A DNA stretch of 64,000 bases from an uncultured Oscillospiraceae bacterium (GTDB lineage: Bacteria > Bacillota > Clostridia > Oscillospirales > Ruminococcaceae): the NCBI GenBank assembly GCA_900547455.1, contig URGV01000002.1, positions 96,039 to 160,038 on the forward strand, given 5' to 3'. The notes beneath the pieces are model-generated. The model was not told where the DNA came from. It searched no databases and saw only the letters and a list, made by a program, of their open reading frames with translations. Shown here piece by piece: positions 16,904 to 24,995 of the stretch (positions are counted from its first letter, which is position 1; each line of letters starts with the position of its first letter). Made by a program: the position numbers and the translations under genes.

Positions 16904-17668
16904 ATGGCAAACGAGAACAAAAACCCGGAAAATATTCAAGCTGCAACAGCCAACAATGACGCTGCCAACAAAGATTACGCAGAAAACTTTATGCCGAACG
17001 TTCACCGAATCGGACGCTCCACCATGGCAATCGCTTTCTGCCTGTCTTTCTTACCTGTTGTCTACTTCATTGTCGTGCGCGGATACACCATGCCTATTTC
17101 CGCATATATCAACACCACCATTGCCATCTGCTCGATCGGCATCGGCATGTGGCTGAGCGAACCACTGTCTTACTGGCCGGTTCTAGGCTCTGCCGGAACC
17201 TATATTTCCTACTTTTCTGGCAATGTCGGGTCAATGCGTTTCCCAGTTGCGCTGAACGTACAGTCTACCATGAACGCTGATATCAATACCCCAAGAGGTC
17301 AGATTATCACCATTGTCGGCATTGTTGCCTCAGTTTTTTCCAACTTAATCATCCTGCTTATCATCGTTCTTGCTGGAAACTGGCTGTTGACCATTCTTCC
17401 AGAAGCTATCATCGCTTCGTTCAGCTTTGTTATGCCCTGCCTGCTCGGTTCGATGATCCTAATGCGATTTAACGGTAAATCCGGACTTGCCAAAGGCTTC
17501 TTGGACTGCCTGCCTTATCTTGCCACTGCAATCATCTGTAAGGTTTTGATCACTAACGTTTTCACCTTCTTGTCCAGCTTCGGCATGGCTATTTCAGTTA
17601 TCCTCTCCATCTTGGTTGGTTATATCCTCTATCGTCGCCGGCTCTCTAAACAGGCCAGCAACGCATAA
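16904..17668 (+). CDS. Membrane protein, partner of the upstream DUF5058-like protein
   Basis: This 254-residue protein has a hydrophilic Asn/Ala-rich N-terminus (about 40 residues) followed by roughly seven hydrophobic segments and ends in a basic tail (YRRRLSKQASNA). I do not recognise a named family. A glycine/serine-rich stretch (WPVLGSAGTYISYFSGNVGSMRFPVALNVQ) and a conserved-looking IINDTPRGQ-like turn (INTPRGQIITIVG) suggest a transporter rather than a structural protein. GGAGGG lies upstream of the ATG. Its position, 18 bp after the previous gene and before the dipeptidase, implies a two-component permease. Substrate is unknown. Confidence 0.6.
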   Translation: MANENKNPENIQAATANNDAANKDYAENFMPNVHRIGRSTMAIAFCLSFLPVVYFIVVRGYTMPISAYINTTIAICSIGIGMWLSEPLSYWPVLGSAGTYISYFSGNVGSMRFPVALNVQSTMNADINTPRGQIITIVGIVASVFSNLIILLIIVLAGNWLLTILPEAIIASFSFVMPCLLGSMILMRFNGKSGLAKGFLDCLPYLATAIICKVLITNVFTFLSSFGMAISVILSILVGYILYRRRLSKQASNA

Positions 17669-17685
17669 AAATCCCCCTCGGCTGG

Positions 17686-17709
17686 GAGACGCCCTGCTCA
17701 GGGTGTCTC
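17686..17709 (+). other. Hairpin between transporter and dipeptidase genes
   Basis: An 11-bp stem (GAGACGCCCTG paired with CAGGGTGTCTC, one G-U) without a T-tract lies in the 95-bp gap. It more likely stabilises or processes the mRNA than terminates it. Confidence 0.55.
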
Positions 17710-17763
17710 TCGGTCATTATTTCGCAAGCTACAAATGATCAAATACAACCGGAGGTTTCCACA

Positions 17764-18744
17764 ATGAAATTTATCGATATGCACTGCGACACCCTGATGA
17801 CGACCTTTGGCCATCCGGACACGGACATGATGCACCTTCCCAAAGCGATGGTTGACCTGGCCCGCATGAAGGAAGGCGGCCAGCTGGCGCAGTTCTTTGC
17901 CATGTTCCTGCTGCCGGCCGGCGCCGAGAAGATGCTGGGCCTCTCCGAGCCGGTGGACGATGACGACTACATCAACCAGCTCCATCACACCCTGATGCAC
18001 AACATCGAGCAGCACAGTGACATCATCGCCTTTGCCAAAAACGCCGATGATCTGGAGCAGAACGAAAAGGCCGGCAAGATGTCCGCTTTCCTGACCATCG
18101 AGGACGGCCGCTCGGTCAACGGCAGTATGGAAAAGCTGGAGCACTACTACAACATGGGCGTTCGCCTGATCTCCCTGACCTGGAACTTCCCGAACTGCTT
18201 TGGCTCGCCAAACTCCAAAGATCTCGCCGTTATGTCGCAGGGTCTGACCGATTTTGGCAAGGAAGCGGTTGTCCGCATGAACGAGCTGGGCATGCTGGTC
18301 GACGTTTCCCACCTATCGGACGGCGGCTTCATGGACGTTGCAAAGCTGTGCACCAAGCCCTTTGTTGCCTCCCACTCCAACTGCCGTGCGCTCAGCCCGC
18401 ACCAGCGCAACATGACCGACGAGATGATTAAGATTCTAGGCGAAAAAGGCGGTGTCGCGGGCATCAACTTCGGCCCGGAATTCTTAAACGAGGACGTCGA
18501 GTGCAAGGACAGCACCGCCGCTTTGATGGTCAAACACATCAAACACTTTATCGACATCGGCGGCACCGAATGTGTTGGTTTAGGTTCGGACTTTGACGGC
18601 ATAGCGGGCAACATGGAAATCGGTTCCTGCGACAAGATGCCGATCCTGTTCGATCTGCTGCACAAAGAGGGCATTAGCGACGACCAAATCGAGAAAATCG
18701 CTTGGAAGAACACCCTGCGGGTCATCCGTGAAAGCATGAAATAA
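17764..18744 (+). CDS. M19 family membrane-type (renal-like) dipeptidase
   Basis: The 326-residue metallo-dipeptidase hydrolyses dipeptides, and members of this family also accept D-residues and cysteinyl-glycine. Metal and catalytic motifs are all present: IDMHCDT, TIEDG (the usual EGG is EDG), VDVSHLSD, ASHSNCRAL and GLGSDFDG. There is no signal peptide, so it acts in the cytoplasm. GGAGG precedes the ATG at 8 nt. It is the last gene of the operon with the two membrane proteins and ends before the hairpin at 18802. Together with the C-S lyase it suggests stepwise breakdown of an imported cysteine-containing dipeptide or its conjugate. Confidence 0.9.
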   Translation: MKFIDMHCDTLMTTFGHPDTDMMHLPKAMVDLARMKEGGQLAQFFAMFLLPAGAEKMLGLSEPVDDDDYINQLHHTLMHNIEQHSDIIAFAKNADDLEQNEKAGKMSAFLTIEDGRSVNGSMEKLEHYYNMGVRLISLTWNFPNCFGSPNSKDLAVMSQGLTDFGKEAVVRMNELGMLVDVSHLSDGGFMDVAKLCTKPFVASHSNCRALSPHQRNMTDEMIKILGEKGGVAGINFGPEFLNEDVECKDSTAALMVKHIKHFIDIGGTECVGLGSDFDGIAGNMEIGSCDKMPILFDLLHKEGISDDQIEKIAWKNTLRVIRESMK

Positions 18745-18801
18745 TCCGCACAAAAACAACCCCTCCTCAACATTGTTTTTGTTGCTTTGTTTGTATGGCA
18801 A

Positions 18802-18833
18802 AGAAGTCCGAAAGAATCATCTTTCGGACTTCT
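18802..18833 (+). terminator. Terminator after the dipeptidase gene
   Basis: A perfect 14-bp stem (AGAAGTCCGAAAGA paired with TCTTTCGGACTTCT, loop ATCA) is followed by a pyrimidine-rich tract. A second hairpin-like element with CTTTCTTTTT and AAAAAGAAAG arms follows at 18842-18865. Confidence 0.85.
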
Positions 18834-19012
18834 TTCTCCTTCTTTCTTTTTAGCAAAAAAGAAAGAAGCAAAGAAAAAGCAATCGCTCCACGCAGTTGAC
18901 TGGAAGTTTCCATTTAAAAAAGTAATTGTTCCGCGCAGTTACACGAAAGCTCTGTTCAATCGAAAAAAGAGGCCACCGGATTTGACATCATCTTTCTCAA
19001 CACCTTATATAG
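18834..19012. other. Intergenic stretch with low-complexity hairpin and short direct repeat
   Basis: No gene is supported. It holds a T/A-rich hairpin (18842-18865) trailed by a second purine copy, and two near-copies of a short word (CCACGCAGTTGAC and CCGCGCAGTTACA, about 40 bp apart). Confidence 0.5.
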
Positions 19013-19047
19013 ACAAACCCGGCAGGGAACATCTCTGCCGGGTTTGT
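19013..19047 (-). terminator. Hairpin terminator after the MacB-like operon
   Basis: A 13-bp stem (ACAAACCCGGCAG paired with CTGCCGGGTTTGT) lies 8 bp after the ATPase stop. The minus-strand T-tract is weak, while the plus strand is T-rich, so it may work mainly as a bidirectional barrier. Confidence 0.65.
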
Positions 19048-19054
19048 TGTTTCT

Positions 19055-19735
19055 TCAGGAGAGCACGCCCTGGCACTGCAGGACGCCTTTTTCCATGGTG
19101 TAGTGGGTGACACCGGGGCGCAGGCAGCTCAGGTCGTGGGTGCTGATCAGGATGGTCTTGCCCTTCTGCTGCTGGCGTTGGAAGTAGTCAAGGATAATCT
19201 CGGTGTTCTCGACGTCGAGGTCGCTGGTCGGCTCGTCGGCCACCACCAGAATCGGGTCGTGGACGAAAGCCCTTGCGATAGCGACGCGCCTGCGCTCGCC
19301 GCCCGAAAGGTTATCGGGGTACTCCTGGGCCATATTTTCCAGGCCAAACTCCTTGAGCAGTTCCATCGCCTTTTCCTTCAGGTCCTCCTGCCAACCGCCA
19401 AGCTGATGCGGCAGGCAGATATTTTCCAGGACAGTGAAGTTTGGCAGTAGGCTGTTTCCCTGCAGGATATAGCTGATTTTCTGCGCGCGCACCTTTGCCA
19501 GCTCCTTGTTGGAAAGGCCTACCAGCTCCTGCTTTTCCAGCTGGATACTTCCCTGATCCGGGTGGGTGATGCCGCAGATCAGGTGGAACAGGGTGCTCTT
19601 TCCGCAACCGGACGGGCCGGTGATGACCGCCATCTCCCCCTTCTGCAAGGAGAAGCCGACGTGGCTGACCGCCTCGAAGGTTTTCTGCTGGCGGCTGTAG
19701 GTCTTGGTCAGGTCTTTTATCACAAGTAACATCAT
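19055..19735 (-). CDS. ABC transporter ATP-binding protein (MacB/LolD type)
   Basis: A 226-residue ATPase of the MacB/LolD class that drives mechanotransmission permeases. Motifs are Walker A (GPSGCGKST), the Q-loop ISYILQGNSLLPNFTVLENI, signature (NLSGGERRRVAIARA), Walker B (ILVVADEPTSDLD) and switch histidine (ILISTHDLSCL). It overlaps the permease stop by 4 bp, the usual coupled arrangement. Third gene of the DUF4418-permease-ATPase operon; the exported or mechanically handled substrate is unknown. Confidence 0.93.
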   Translation of the reverse strand: MMLLVIKDLTKTYSRQQKTFEAVSHVGFSLQKGEMAVITGPSGCGKSTLFHLICGITHPDQGSIQLEKQELVGLSNKELAKVRAQKISYILQGNSLLPNFTVLENICLPHQLGGWQEDLKEKAMELLKEFGLENMAQEYPDNLSGGERRRVAIARAFVHDPILVVADEPTSDLDVENTEIILDYFQRQQQKGKTILISTHDLSCLRPGVTHYTMEKGVLQCQGVLS

Positions 19736-20946
19736 AGCTCTTCTCCTTTAATCAGATTGTCCAGACGGGTGCGGCTGATCTTCCACGCCGAATACAGCGA
19801 AGTCAGCAGCGACACCGCCACAGAGAGAGCCAGGCAGATGCCGCCCAGCGCAAGCAGATATGGCAGCGAGGTGTCGAGCTGCGGAATCTGCAGCTTGACC
19901 ATGATCGGGTCTGCGAAGATCAGCAGGGCCACCGCCGCAAAGGCCGCGCCCAGAACGCCGCCGACCAAGCCGATAACCGCGCCTTCGGTGAGGACGATGC
20001 CGCCCAGCTTGCCGCTGCTGACGCCCAGCGAAGCCAGGATGCCGAATTCCTCGGTGCGCTCATTGATGGTGATGGTAAAGACCGACATCAGCGCGGCCAC
20101 CACCAGGACGAGCATCACCACCAGCAGGACGGTGCTGTAGATGCTCATGCTCTGCACCGAATCGGTGACGCCACTGAAGATGCCGTTAGTGGTGTAGGCC
20201 GAGATGGGGGCACTGTCGTCCAGCGAGTAGTTGATCTCGCGGGCGACCGCTTTCGGGTCCTCCCCTTCTTTGATGCGGATCATCAGCGAGGAAACCATGC
20301 TGTCTGCGTCGTCGTTTTCCCCGCGGAAGATCAGCTGCCACTGCTCGCTGTCCATAATCTGCTGGGCGGTATCCCAGGTCATAAAGACGCAGGTATCATA
20401 GCTGGTGCCGGTCTGCTCCAGCTTGCCGAGCACCTCATAGTCCTCGTTGAAGAAGGTGATCTTTCCCGGTTCTGCGGGGGCCACATTGTAGCCAAGATAC
20501 ATCTGCCCCTCCTGCAGAGGCGGCAGGTCGTTCTCCTCCAGCCAGGGGATGATGATAAAGTCGGTCTCAGGGTCGATGGCGATCAGCTGGGTCTCGGCGG
20601 AGCAGCAGGAGGCTGCCAGCGACGCCATGTACAGCTGCGGCGTGGCCTGCTCGATCTCCTCAATCGAGAGCACCGTATCCACCCACCTGCTGTCGAAGGT
20701 AAAGTCGCACAGCTCTCCCAAAAAGAGCGAATCGGCCATCTCCCGCTCATATTCCTCGGGCACCACAATCACATCCGCGCCCATCCGGTCCACCGTTTTC
20801 TGCAGGCTGCCCTGCATGCTCTCCACCAGAACCGAGCTCAAAAACAGCGCCGCCGAAAGCATGAAAACAAAGAAGATCATGCACCAGGTGCGTACAGGGC
20901 GGCGGCGCAGATTTTTGACCGCCATCTGTTCTGTAACGAATTTCAT
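19732..20946 (-). CDS. FtsX-like ABC permease (MacB/LolC/E type)
   Basis: The 404-residue protein has the class topology: one N-terminal transmembrane helix (VRTWCMIFFVFMLSAALFLSSVLV), a large extracytoplasmic domain (about residues 45-260) and three C-terminal helices with the FtsX-domain signature TITINERTEEFGILASLGVS. It pairs with the ATPase that overlaps it by 4 bp. Such transporters do not usually import; they move or release substrates at the outer membrane face using ATP-driven conformational change. GAGAGGG precedes the ATG at 6 nt. Confidence 0.9.
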   Translation of the reverse strand: MKFVTEQMAVKNLRRRPVRTWCMIFFVFMLSAALFLSSVLVESMQGSLQKTVDRMGADVIVVPEEYEREMADSLFLGELCDFTFDSRWVDTVLSIEEIEQATPQLYMASLAASCCSAETQLIAIDPETDFIIIPWLEENDLPPLQEGQMYLGYNVAPAEPGKITFFNEDYEVLGKLEQTGTSYDTCVFMTWDTAQQIMDSEQWQLIFRGENDDADSMVSSLMIRIKEGEDPKAVAREINYSLDDSAPISAYTTNGIFSGVTDSVQSMSIYSTVLLVVMLVLVVAALMSVFTITINERTEEFGILASLGVSSGKLGGIVLTEGAVIGLVGGVLGAAFAAVALLIFADPIMVKLQIPQLDTSLPYLLALGGICLALSVAVSLLTSLYSAWKISRTRLDNLIKGEEL

Positions 20947-20962
20947 CTCATACCCTCTCTTC

Positions 20963-21352
20963 TTATCGCTGGCTGTTTTTGGTGAAGGCGTTGATGGCCT
21001 GTACGATGATGCCGATAACGCTAATCGCGTAAACGCACGGGTAGGTCAGGACATTGCAGCTCATCTCCGGGTTCGCGCAGCCGCCAATCAGCGTTGCCGG
21101 CAGCAAAATGGAGCAGATAAAAGCTGCAACCGAGGCAATTGCCAAAAACTTTCTGCTCTCCTCCTGTTTGGCAAGCAGCTGCAATGCTCCCAGCACCAAC
21201 AATATAATTGCAATTGGAATCAGCGCAACACAGCACCAGTGGCACTTCATGATGGTCTCTCCAACCGGGCAGGTCGCAAAAATGCTCCATGGTCCCACCC
21301 ACAACAAGACGGCGGCCACCATAGAGACCCCTGTCAAAATTTTCTGCTTCAA
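20963..21352 (-). CDS. DUF4418 family membrane protein
   Basis: The 129-residue protein has four hydrophobic segments and several conserved-looking cysteines (FATCPVGETIMKCHWCC, GGCANPEMSCN, YPC) facing outside, a pattern I associate with DUF4418. I choose TTG at 21350-21352, preceded by AAGGAAG, giving LKQKILTGVSMVAAVLLW; an in-frame upstream ATG would add a charged Lys/Glu segment without a good ribosome binding site. It is the first gene of an operon with the MacB-like permease and ATPase, so the three probably function together. The cysteines may bind metal or form disulfides; this is inference. Confidence 0.75.
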   Translation of the reverse strand: MKQKILTGVSMVAAVLLWVGPWSIFATCPVGETIMKCHWCCVALIPIAIILLVLGALQLLAKQEESRKFLAIASVAAFICSILLPATLIGGCANPEMSCNVLTYPCVYAISVIGIIVQAINAFTKNSQR

Positions 21353-21441
21353 ATTGAAAACTTCCTTTCTTTTTTCTTTCTCTTTCTCGATCCTTGACAA
21401 ATTGATGCGCAAACAAAATGTCAACCCAGGTTAACATATTT

Positions 21442-21470
21442 ATTCTAGCATGGTAAAATTGCTGTGTCAA
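21442..21470 (-). promoter_or_regulatory. Promoter of the DUF4418-ABC operon
   Basis: Minus-strand TTGACA and TAGAAT are separated by 17 bp, a near-consensus sigma-A promoter about 90 bp upstream of the chosen TTG start. Confidence 0.8.
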
Positions 21471-21575
21471 TTGCGATAGAAATTATCAATTTTGAACAAA
21501 GCACATATCTGTTTTATCTATAAACCTTCCAATAAAACCGACATGTATAACAATTCACCAAATTATCAAAAAGCC

Positions 21576-21604
21576 TTGCCTTTTTTGCTTGCTTCTGCTA
21601 TCCT
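21576..21604 (+). promoter_or_regulatory. Promoter of the GNAT gene at 21637
   Basis: TTGCCT and TATCCT are separated by 17 bp, followed by AAGGAGG at 21623-21629 just before the ATG. Confidence 0.6.
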
Positions 21605-21636
21605 GAAAACAAACGTTTAACAAGGAGGAATTTTTA

Positions 21637-22155
21637 ATGAAAGCATTTCCACCTTTCCGCATCTTCCCTGCCGCCCCGGGAGACATTCCCGCAATCGCGC
21701 AGCTGCATTATCAGTGCTGGATTGAGACCTACACCGGCCTGATCGACCAGGCCTATTTGGACCAGCTTTCCCCGCAGCGCAGCCGGAAGAATATGGAGCG
21801 CGGAGACTACCGGCAGTTTCTGCTGCTCACCGTCGGGGACGAGCCCGCAGGCTTTTGCAGCTACTGCCGCAGCCGCGATGTGGATGCGGACAGCACCACC
21901 GGCGAGGTGCAGTCTATCTACCTTTTAAGGACGTACCAGCACCGGGGATATGGCCGGGCGCTGATGGAGCGTGCGCTTACAGAACTTCAACAGATGGGGA
22001 TGCAAAGAGTCACCCTCTGGGTGCTCTCCACCAACCGCCAGGCCATCGCCTTTTATGAGCGGTGCGGCTTTACGACAGACGGCGCGGTCAAAGAACAGGT
22101 CATCGGTTCCCCAGTCACCGAGCTGCGCATGGGGCGCACACTTTCTCCCCGATAA
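21637..22155 (+). CDS. GNAT family N-acetyltransferase
   Basis: A 172-residue acetyl-CoA-dependent acetyltransferase. The fold is visible as RIFPAAPGDIPAIAQLHYQCWIETYTGLID, the acetyl-CoA pyrophosphate-binding region YQHRGYGRALMERAL and the C-terminal AIAFYERCGF. The substrate is unknown; similarity is to the broad small-molecule or protein N-acetyltransferase group. AAGGAGG precedes the ATG. It is monocistronic between its own promoter and the terminator at 22161-22190. Confidence 0.9.
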   Translation: MKAFPPFRIFPAAPGDIPAIAQLHYQCWIETYTGLIDQAYLDQLSPQRSRKNMERGDYRQFLLLTVGDEPAGFCSYCRSRDVDADSTTGEVQSIYLLRTYQHRGYGRALMERALTELQQMGMQRVTLWVLSTNRQAIAFYERCGFTTDGAVKEQVIGSPVTELRMGRTLSPR

Positions 22156-22160
22156 AAGAA

Positions 22161-22190
22161 AAAAGCAGGGAAATTATTCCCTGCTTTTTT
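22161..22190 (+). terminator. Terminator of the GNAT gene
   Basis: A perfect 12-bp stem (AAAAGCAGGGAA paired with TTCCCTGCTTTT, loop ATTA) followed by further T residues. The last codons of the convergent small membrane protein gene lie within it. Confidence 0.92.
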
Positions 22191-22590
22191 GATGCCATTG
22201 TTTCCACGTCTTGACCAGCAGCTCGCTGCCGCCCCGAAAGACAGCAAAGTCGTAGGCCGCCAGCGCCTTGATGTGGATGCCGGGCAGATTGCGCAGCAGC
22301 AAAATCTGCGTCAGCCCGATTAAAAATTCGTACATCGCATCCAGAAATGCCAGGTGCTGCTCCTCCCTGATCCCCATATTTTGCTGGACCCAGCCCAAAA
22401 TCTTTTTGCCAAAGAAGTTCAAGGAGATATTCAGGAGCAAAAATGCCATCATAAACAGCACAAATTGCCACGGTCGTTCCGACTCAAAGCCAAAGGTAAA
22501 GAAGAGCAGTCTGCCCACTGTCAGTAAAGCGATTTCCCGCAGCAGCAGGGAGGTTACTTCCCACATTGTATCTGTCAAACTCCATTTCAT
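22174..22590 (-). CDS. Small hydrophobic protein of unknown function
   Basis: A 138-residue protein I do not recognise. Two or three hydrophobic stretches are visible (WEVTSLLLREIALLTVGRLLF, WQFVLFMMAFLLLNISLNFF, and a weaker one at FLIGLTQILLLRNL), followed by a basic C-terminus. No ribosome binding site as strong as its neighbours' is obvious, though CCTCTTTACCTCCT-like complement (AGGAGG) lies upstream of the ATG. Its stop codon lies inside the terminator of the convergent GNAT gene, so the two 3' ends overlap. Confidence 0.6.
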   Translation of the reverse strand: MKWSLTDTMWEVTSLLLREIALLTVGRLLFFTFGFESERPWQFVLFMMAFLLLNISLNFFGKKILGWVQQNMGIREEQHLAFLDAMYEFLIGLTQILLLRNLPGIHIKALAAYDFAVFRGGSELLVKTWKQWHQKSRE

Positions 22591-22624
22591 CCCTCTTTAC
22601 CTCCTCTTAACATTTCGTTTTAGC

Positions 22625-22658
22625 AAAAAACTCCTTCCGGTCAGAGAAGGAGTTTTTA
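22625..22658 (-). terminator. Terminator after the M23 peptidase gene
   Basis: A 12-bp perfect stem (AAAAACTCCTTC paired with GAAGGAGTTTTT) just past the peptidase stop, with a T-run in the minus direction. Confidence 0.88.
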
Positions 22659-22661
22659 ATC

Positions 22662-24020
22662 CTATGAATTTCCCTGCAGATAGGGCAGCGGATTGGTGTG
22701 CTCGCCGTTGACACGCACCTCAAAGTGCAGATGCGGACCGGTGGACCAGCCGGTGGAGCCAACCTGGGCAATCGCCTGTCCTCTGGAAACGGTCTCTCCT
22801 TCCGAGACCAGCAGGGCGCTGCAGTGTCCGTACAGGGTGCTCATGCCGCCGCCGTGGTCGATGATGAGGTAGATGCCGTAGCCGCGGCCCGGTGTATAGG
22901 TGGTGTTGGCCTTGACGACGGTGCCGCTGTTGGCCGCCACAATGGTCGAACCGTAGACCCCGCTGCCGGTAATGTCGATGCCGGTGTGGAAGTCGGTGCC
23001 GTTAAAGCGCCAGCCGTAACCGGAGGAGATGGTGCTGTAGTTAGGGAGCGGCCAGCGCATCTCGCCGCCGACATACTCGCTGTTTTCGGAGGTGGAGAGG
23101 TTCTCGATCGCCGCATAGACCGCGGAGATCTCCTCCTCCATTTCCGCCGCCTTCTGCTGGCTGGCGGCAACGTCGCTCTCATACTGCGCTTCCAGTGCGC
23201 TGATGTCCTCGATCTCGGCGTTTGCCGCATCGATCTTCTTGCTCAGCGAGTCCTTGGAATCTTCCAGCTCGCTGTTGGCCTGCTCCAGCTGCTCCTGCTC
23301 TGCCTTGAGCTGGGCTTCCTTCTCTTCCAGATCCTGCTTCTCCGTAGTCAGGTCAGTGATGATTTCCTGATCGCGCTCCGAAATTTCGGTGATGACGCGG
23401 GTGCGCACCAGGCTGTCATAGTAGCTGTCCGCGCCCAGCACAACCGAGAGCGCGTTGCTGTATCCAGCCTTATAGGAGGTCTGGATGCGCTTGCGCAGCA
23501 GGTTGATCTGTTCATTTATATTCTTCTTGGATTCGGAAATTTCCTCCTCGGTGATTTTGATCGACTCGTTCATCGCGTTGATCTGGAGGTTCAGGGTGCT
23601 GATCTGGTTTAAAACATTGTCCAGGTCCGCATCCAGCGAGGCTTTGACCGCCTCGGCCTGCTGGCGCTGGTCGGTCACGCCGTCCAGCTTTTCCTGCAGG
23701 GCAGCCTGCTCCTGTTTGAGCGCATCCAGGTCGCTCTGCAGGTCGGAAATCTGATTCTGGTACGCCTGCTTCTGCTGCTCACGCTCCGCTTTTTCCTGCT
23801 CGGCCTGTGCAATCTCCTGCTGGCGAATCGCCTCCGATTCCTCCACGCTGACATAATCGCCCGTCTGGGTACTGGTTTCGGTGCTCAGTTCGGTATCGGT
23901 GCTGTCGGTTGTGCCGTCGCTGGTCCCCCAGCTCGCTGAAGCAGGCATCGCCAGCACCAGCGCCGCCAACAGAGCAACCAGCAGCCAACGAACAGGATGT
24001 TTTTCCCTTTGATTGTTCAT
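22662..24020 (-). CDS. Secreted coiled-coil M23 peptidoglycan hydrolase (EnvC/PcsB-like organisation)
   Basis: The 452-residue protein has a signal peptide ([19 protein letters not shown]), a Ser/Thr linker, a long coiled coil (about residues 55-320, Glu/Gln/Lys heptads) and a C-terminal M23 LytM domain. The zinc and catalytic residues are present: FHTGIDI, LYGH and HLHFE, so it should be an active endopeptidase rather than a degenerate activator like E. coli EnvC. ATG at 24018-24020 fits the upstream GGAAG better than the GTG adjacent to it. It follows ftsE-ftsX, the transporter that controls such hydrolases at division or elongation. Confidence 0.92.
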   Translation of the reverse strand: MNNQREKHPVRWLLVALLAALVLAMPASASWGTSDGTTDSTDTELSTETSTQTGDYVSVEESEAIRQQEIAQAEQEKAEREQQKQAYQNQISDLQSDLDALKQEQAALQEKLDGVTDQRQQAEAVKASLDADLDNVLNQISTLNLQINAMNESIKITEEEISESKKNINEQINLLRKRIQTSYKAGYSNALSVVLGADSYYDSLVRTRVITEISERDQEIITDLTTEKQDLEEKEAQLKAEQEQLEQANSELEDSKDSLSKKIDAANAEIEDISALEAQYESDVAASQQKAAEMEEEISAVYAAIENLSTSENSEYVGGEMRWPLPNYSTISSGYGWRFNGTDFHTGIDITGSGVYGSTIVAANSGTVVKANTTYTPGRGYGIYLIIDHGGGMSTLYGHCSALLVSEGETVSRGQAIAQVGSTGWSTGPHLHFEVRVNGEHTNPLPYLQGNS

Positions 24021-24068
24021 GGAGCGTCGCACTTCCTTTCCAAAACAATGCTGTATACAGCGATAAAA

Positions 24069-24995
24069 TTACACCTTGAGGTGGCGGCGGATAAAGAGGT
24101 TGCTGCCGATGACGCCCAAACCTGCGCCGCCGATGGCAAAGCCCGCCAACATGTAATAAGCAATATCCTTAAAGTTAATCAGGTTGCCGATCGCGACCTC
24201 CAGCCAGGAGGAAGGATTGGTCATGATGAACTGGGTGGCGTAGTTGTACAGCACCCACAGCAGTCCGAAGGCGATCAGCGCGGAAATCAGGCCGATCAGC
24301 ATGCCCTCGATGATGAACGGCATCTTGATGAAGGTGTTGGTCGCGCCGACCAGACGCATGATGCCGATCTCCTTGCGGCGGGAGAAGATGGTGATCTTGA
24401 TGGTGTTGGCGATAATCACCACCGAGACAATCGCCAGGATGATGACGATGACGCTGCCGATGGTGGAGATGGCGCGCTCAATATCCGAAAGGATGGTCGC
24501 TTCCTGGCTGGGGGTGCGGATGTCCGGGTCGATTCCGTCGATCTGCAGCAGCTGGTCCTCCACGCTCTGCAGAGTGGACTCGTTGACATCCTTTAATTTA
24601 ATGCGGTAGGCGTCGGGGAGGATTGGACCGAGATCGTTGCCGTCCACGTCGGTCTCGACCATCGCGCTGGCAGCGCCCCACTTTTCCTTTTCCGCTTCCC
24701 ACGCCTCCTCGGAGGAGTAGAAGTAAGAATCTGCAATCTCCGGAATCTGGCTGATCTCGTTGCCGATCTGCTGGATCTGGGAGTCCGAAAGGTCCATATC
24801 CAAAAAGGCGACCATCTCGTTTTCGTCCTCCACCGCGCCGACGATGACCTGCATGTTGAGCGAAAGCAGCACCGCGCTGCCGATCAGCATCAGGCAGGCG
24901 ACCAAAACACCGATCGATGCAAAGGACATCAGCCGGTTCATGTACACATTTTTAAAGCCGGTTTTGAGCAGATAGCCCAGGCTGCTACCCTTCAT
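24069..24995 (-). CDS. ftsX: Cell division ABC-type permease FtsX
   Basis: The 308-residue membrane partner of FtsE transmits ATP hydrolysis to an extracellular peptidoglycan hydrolase. It has a first transmembrane helix (MSFASIGVLVACLMLIGSAVLL), an extracytoplasmic domain (about residues 55-170), and three C-terminal helices with FSRRKEIGIMRLVGATN. ATG at 24993-24995 overlaps ftsE by 11 bp. The downstream coiled-coil M23 protein, 48 bp away, is the probable effector. Confidence 0.95.
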   Translation of the reverse strand: MKGSSLGYLLKTGFKNVYMNRLMSFASIGVLVACLMLIGSAVLLSLNMQVIVGAVEDENEMVAFLDMDLSDSQIQQIGNEISQIPEIADSYFYSSEEAWEAEKEKWGAASAMVETDVDGNDLGPILPDAYRIKLKDVNESTLQSVEDQLLQIDGIDPDIRTPSQEATILSDIERAISTIGSVIVIILAIVSVVIIANTIKITIFSRRKEIGIMRLVGATNTFIKMPFIIEGMLIGLISALIAFGLLWVLYNYATQFIMTNPSSWLEVAIGNLINFKDIAYYMLAGFAIGGAGLGVIGSNLFIRRHLKV

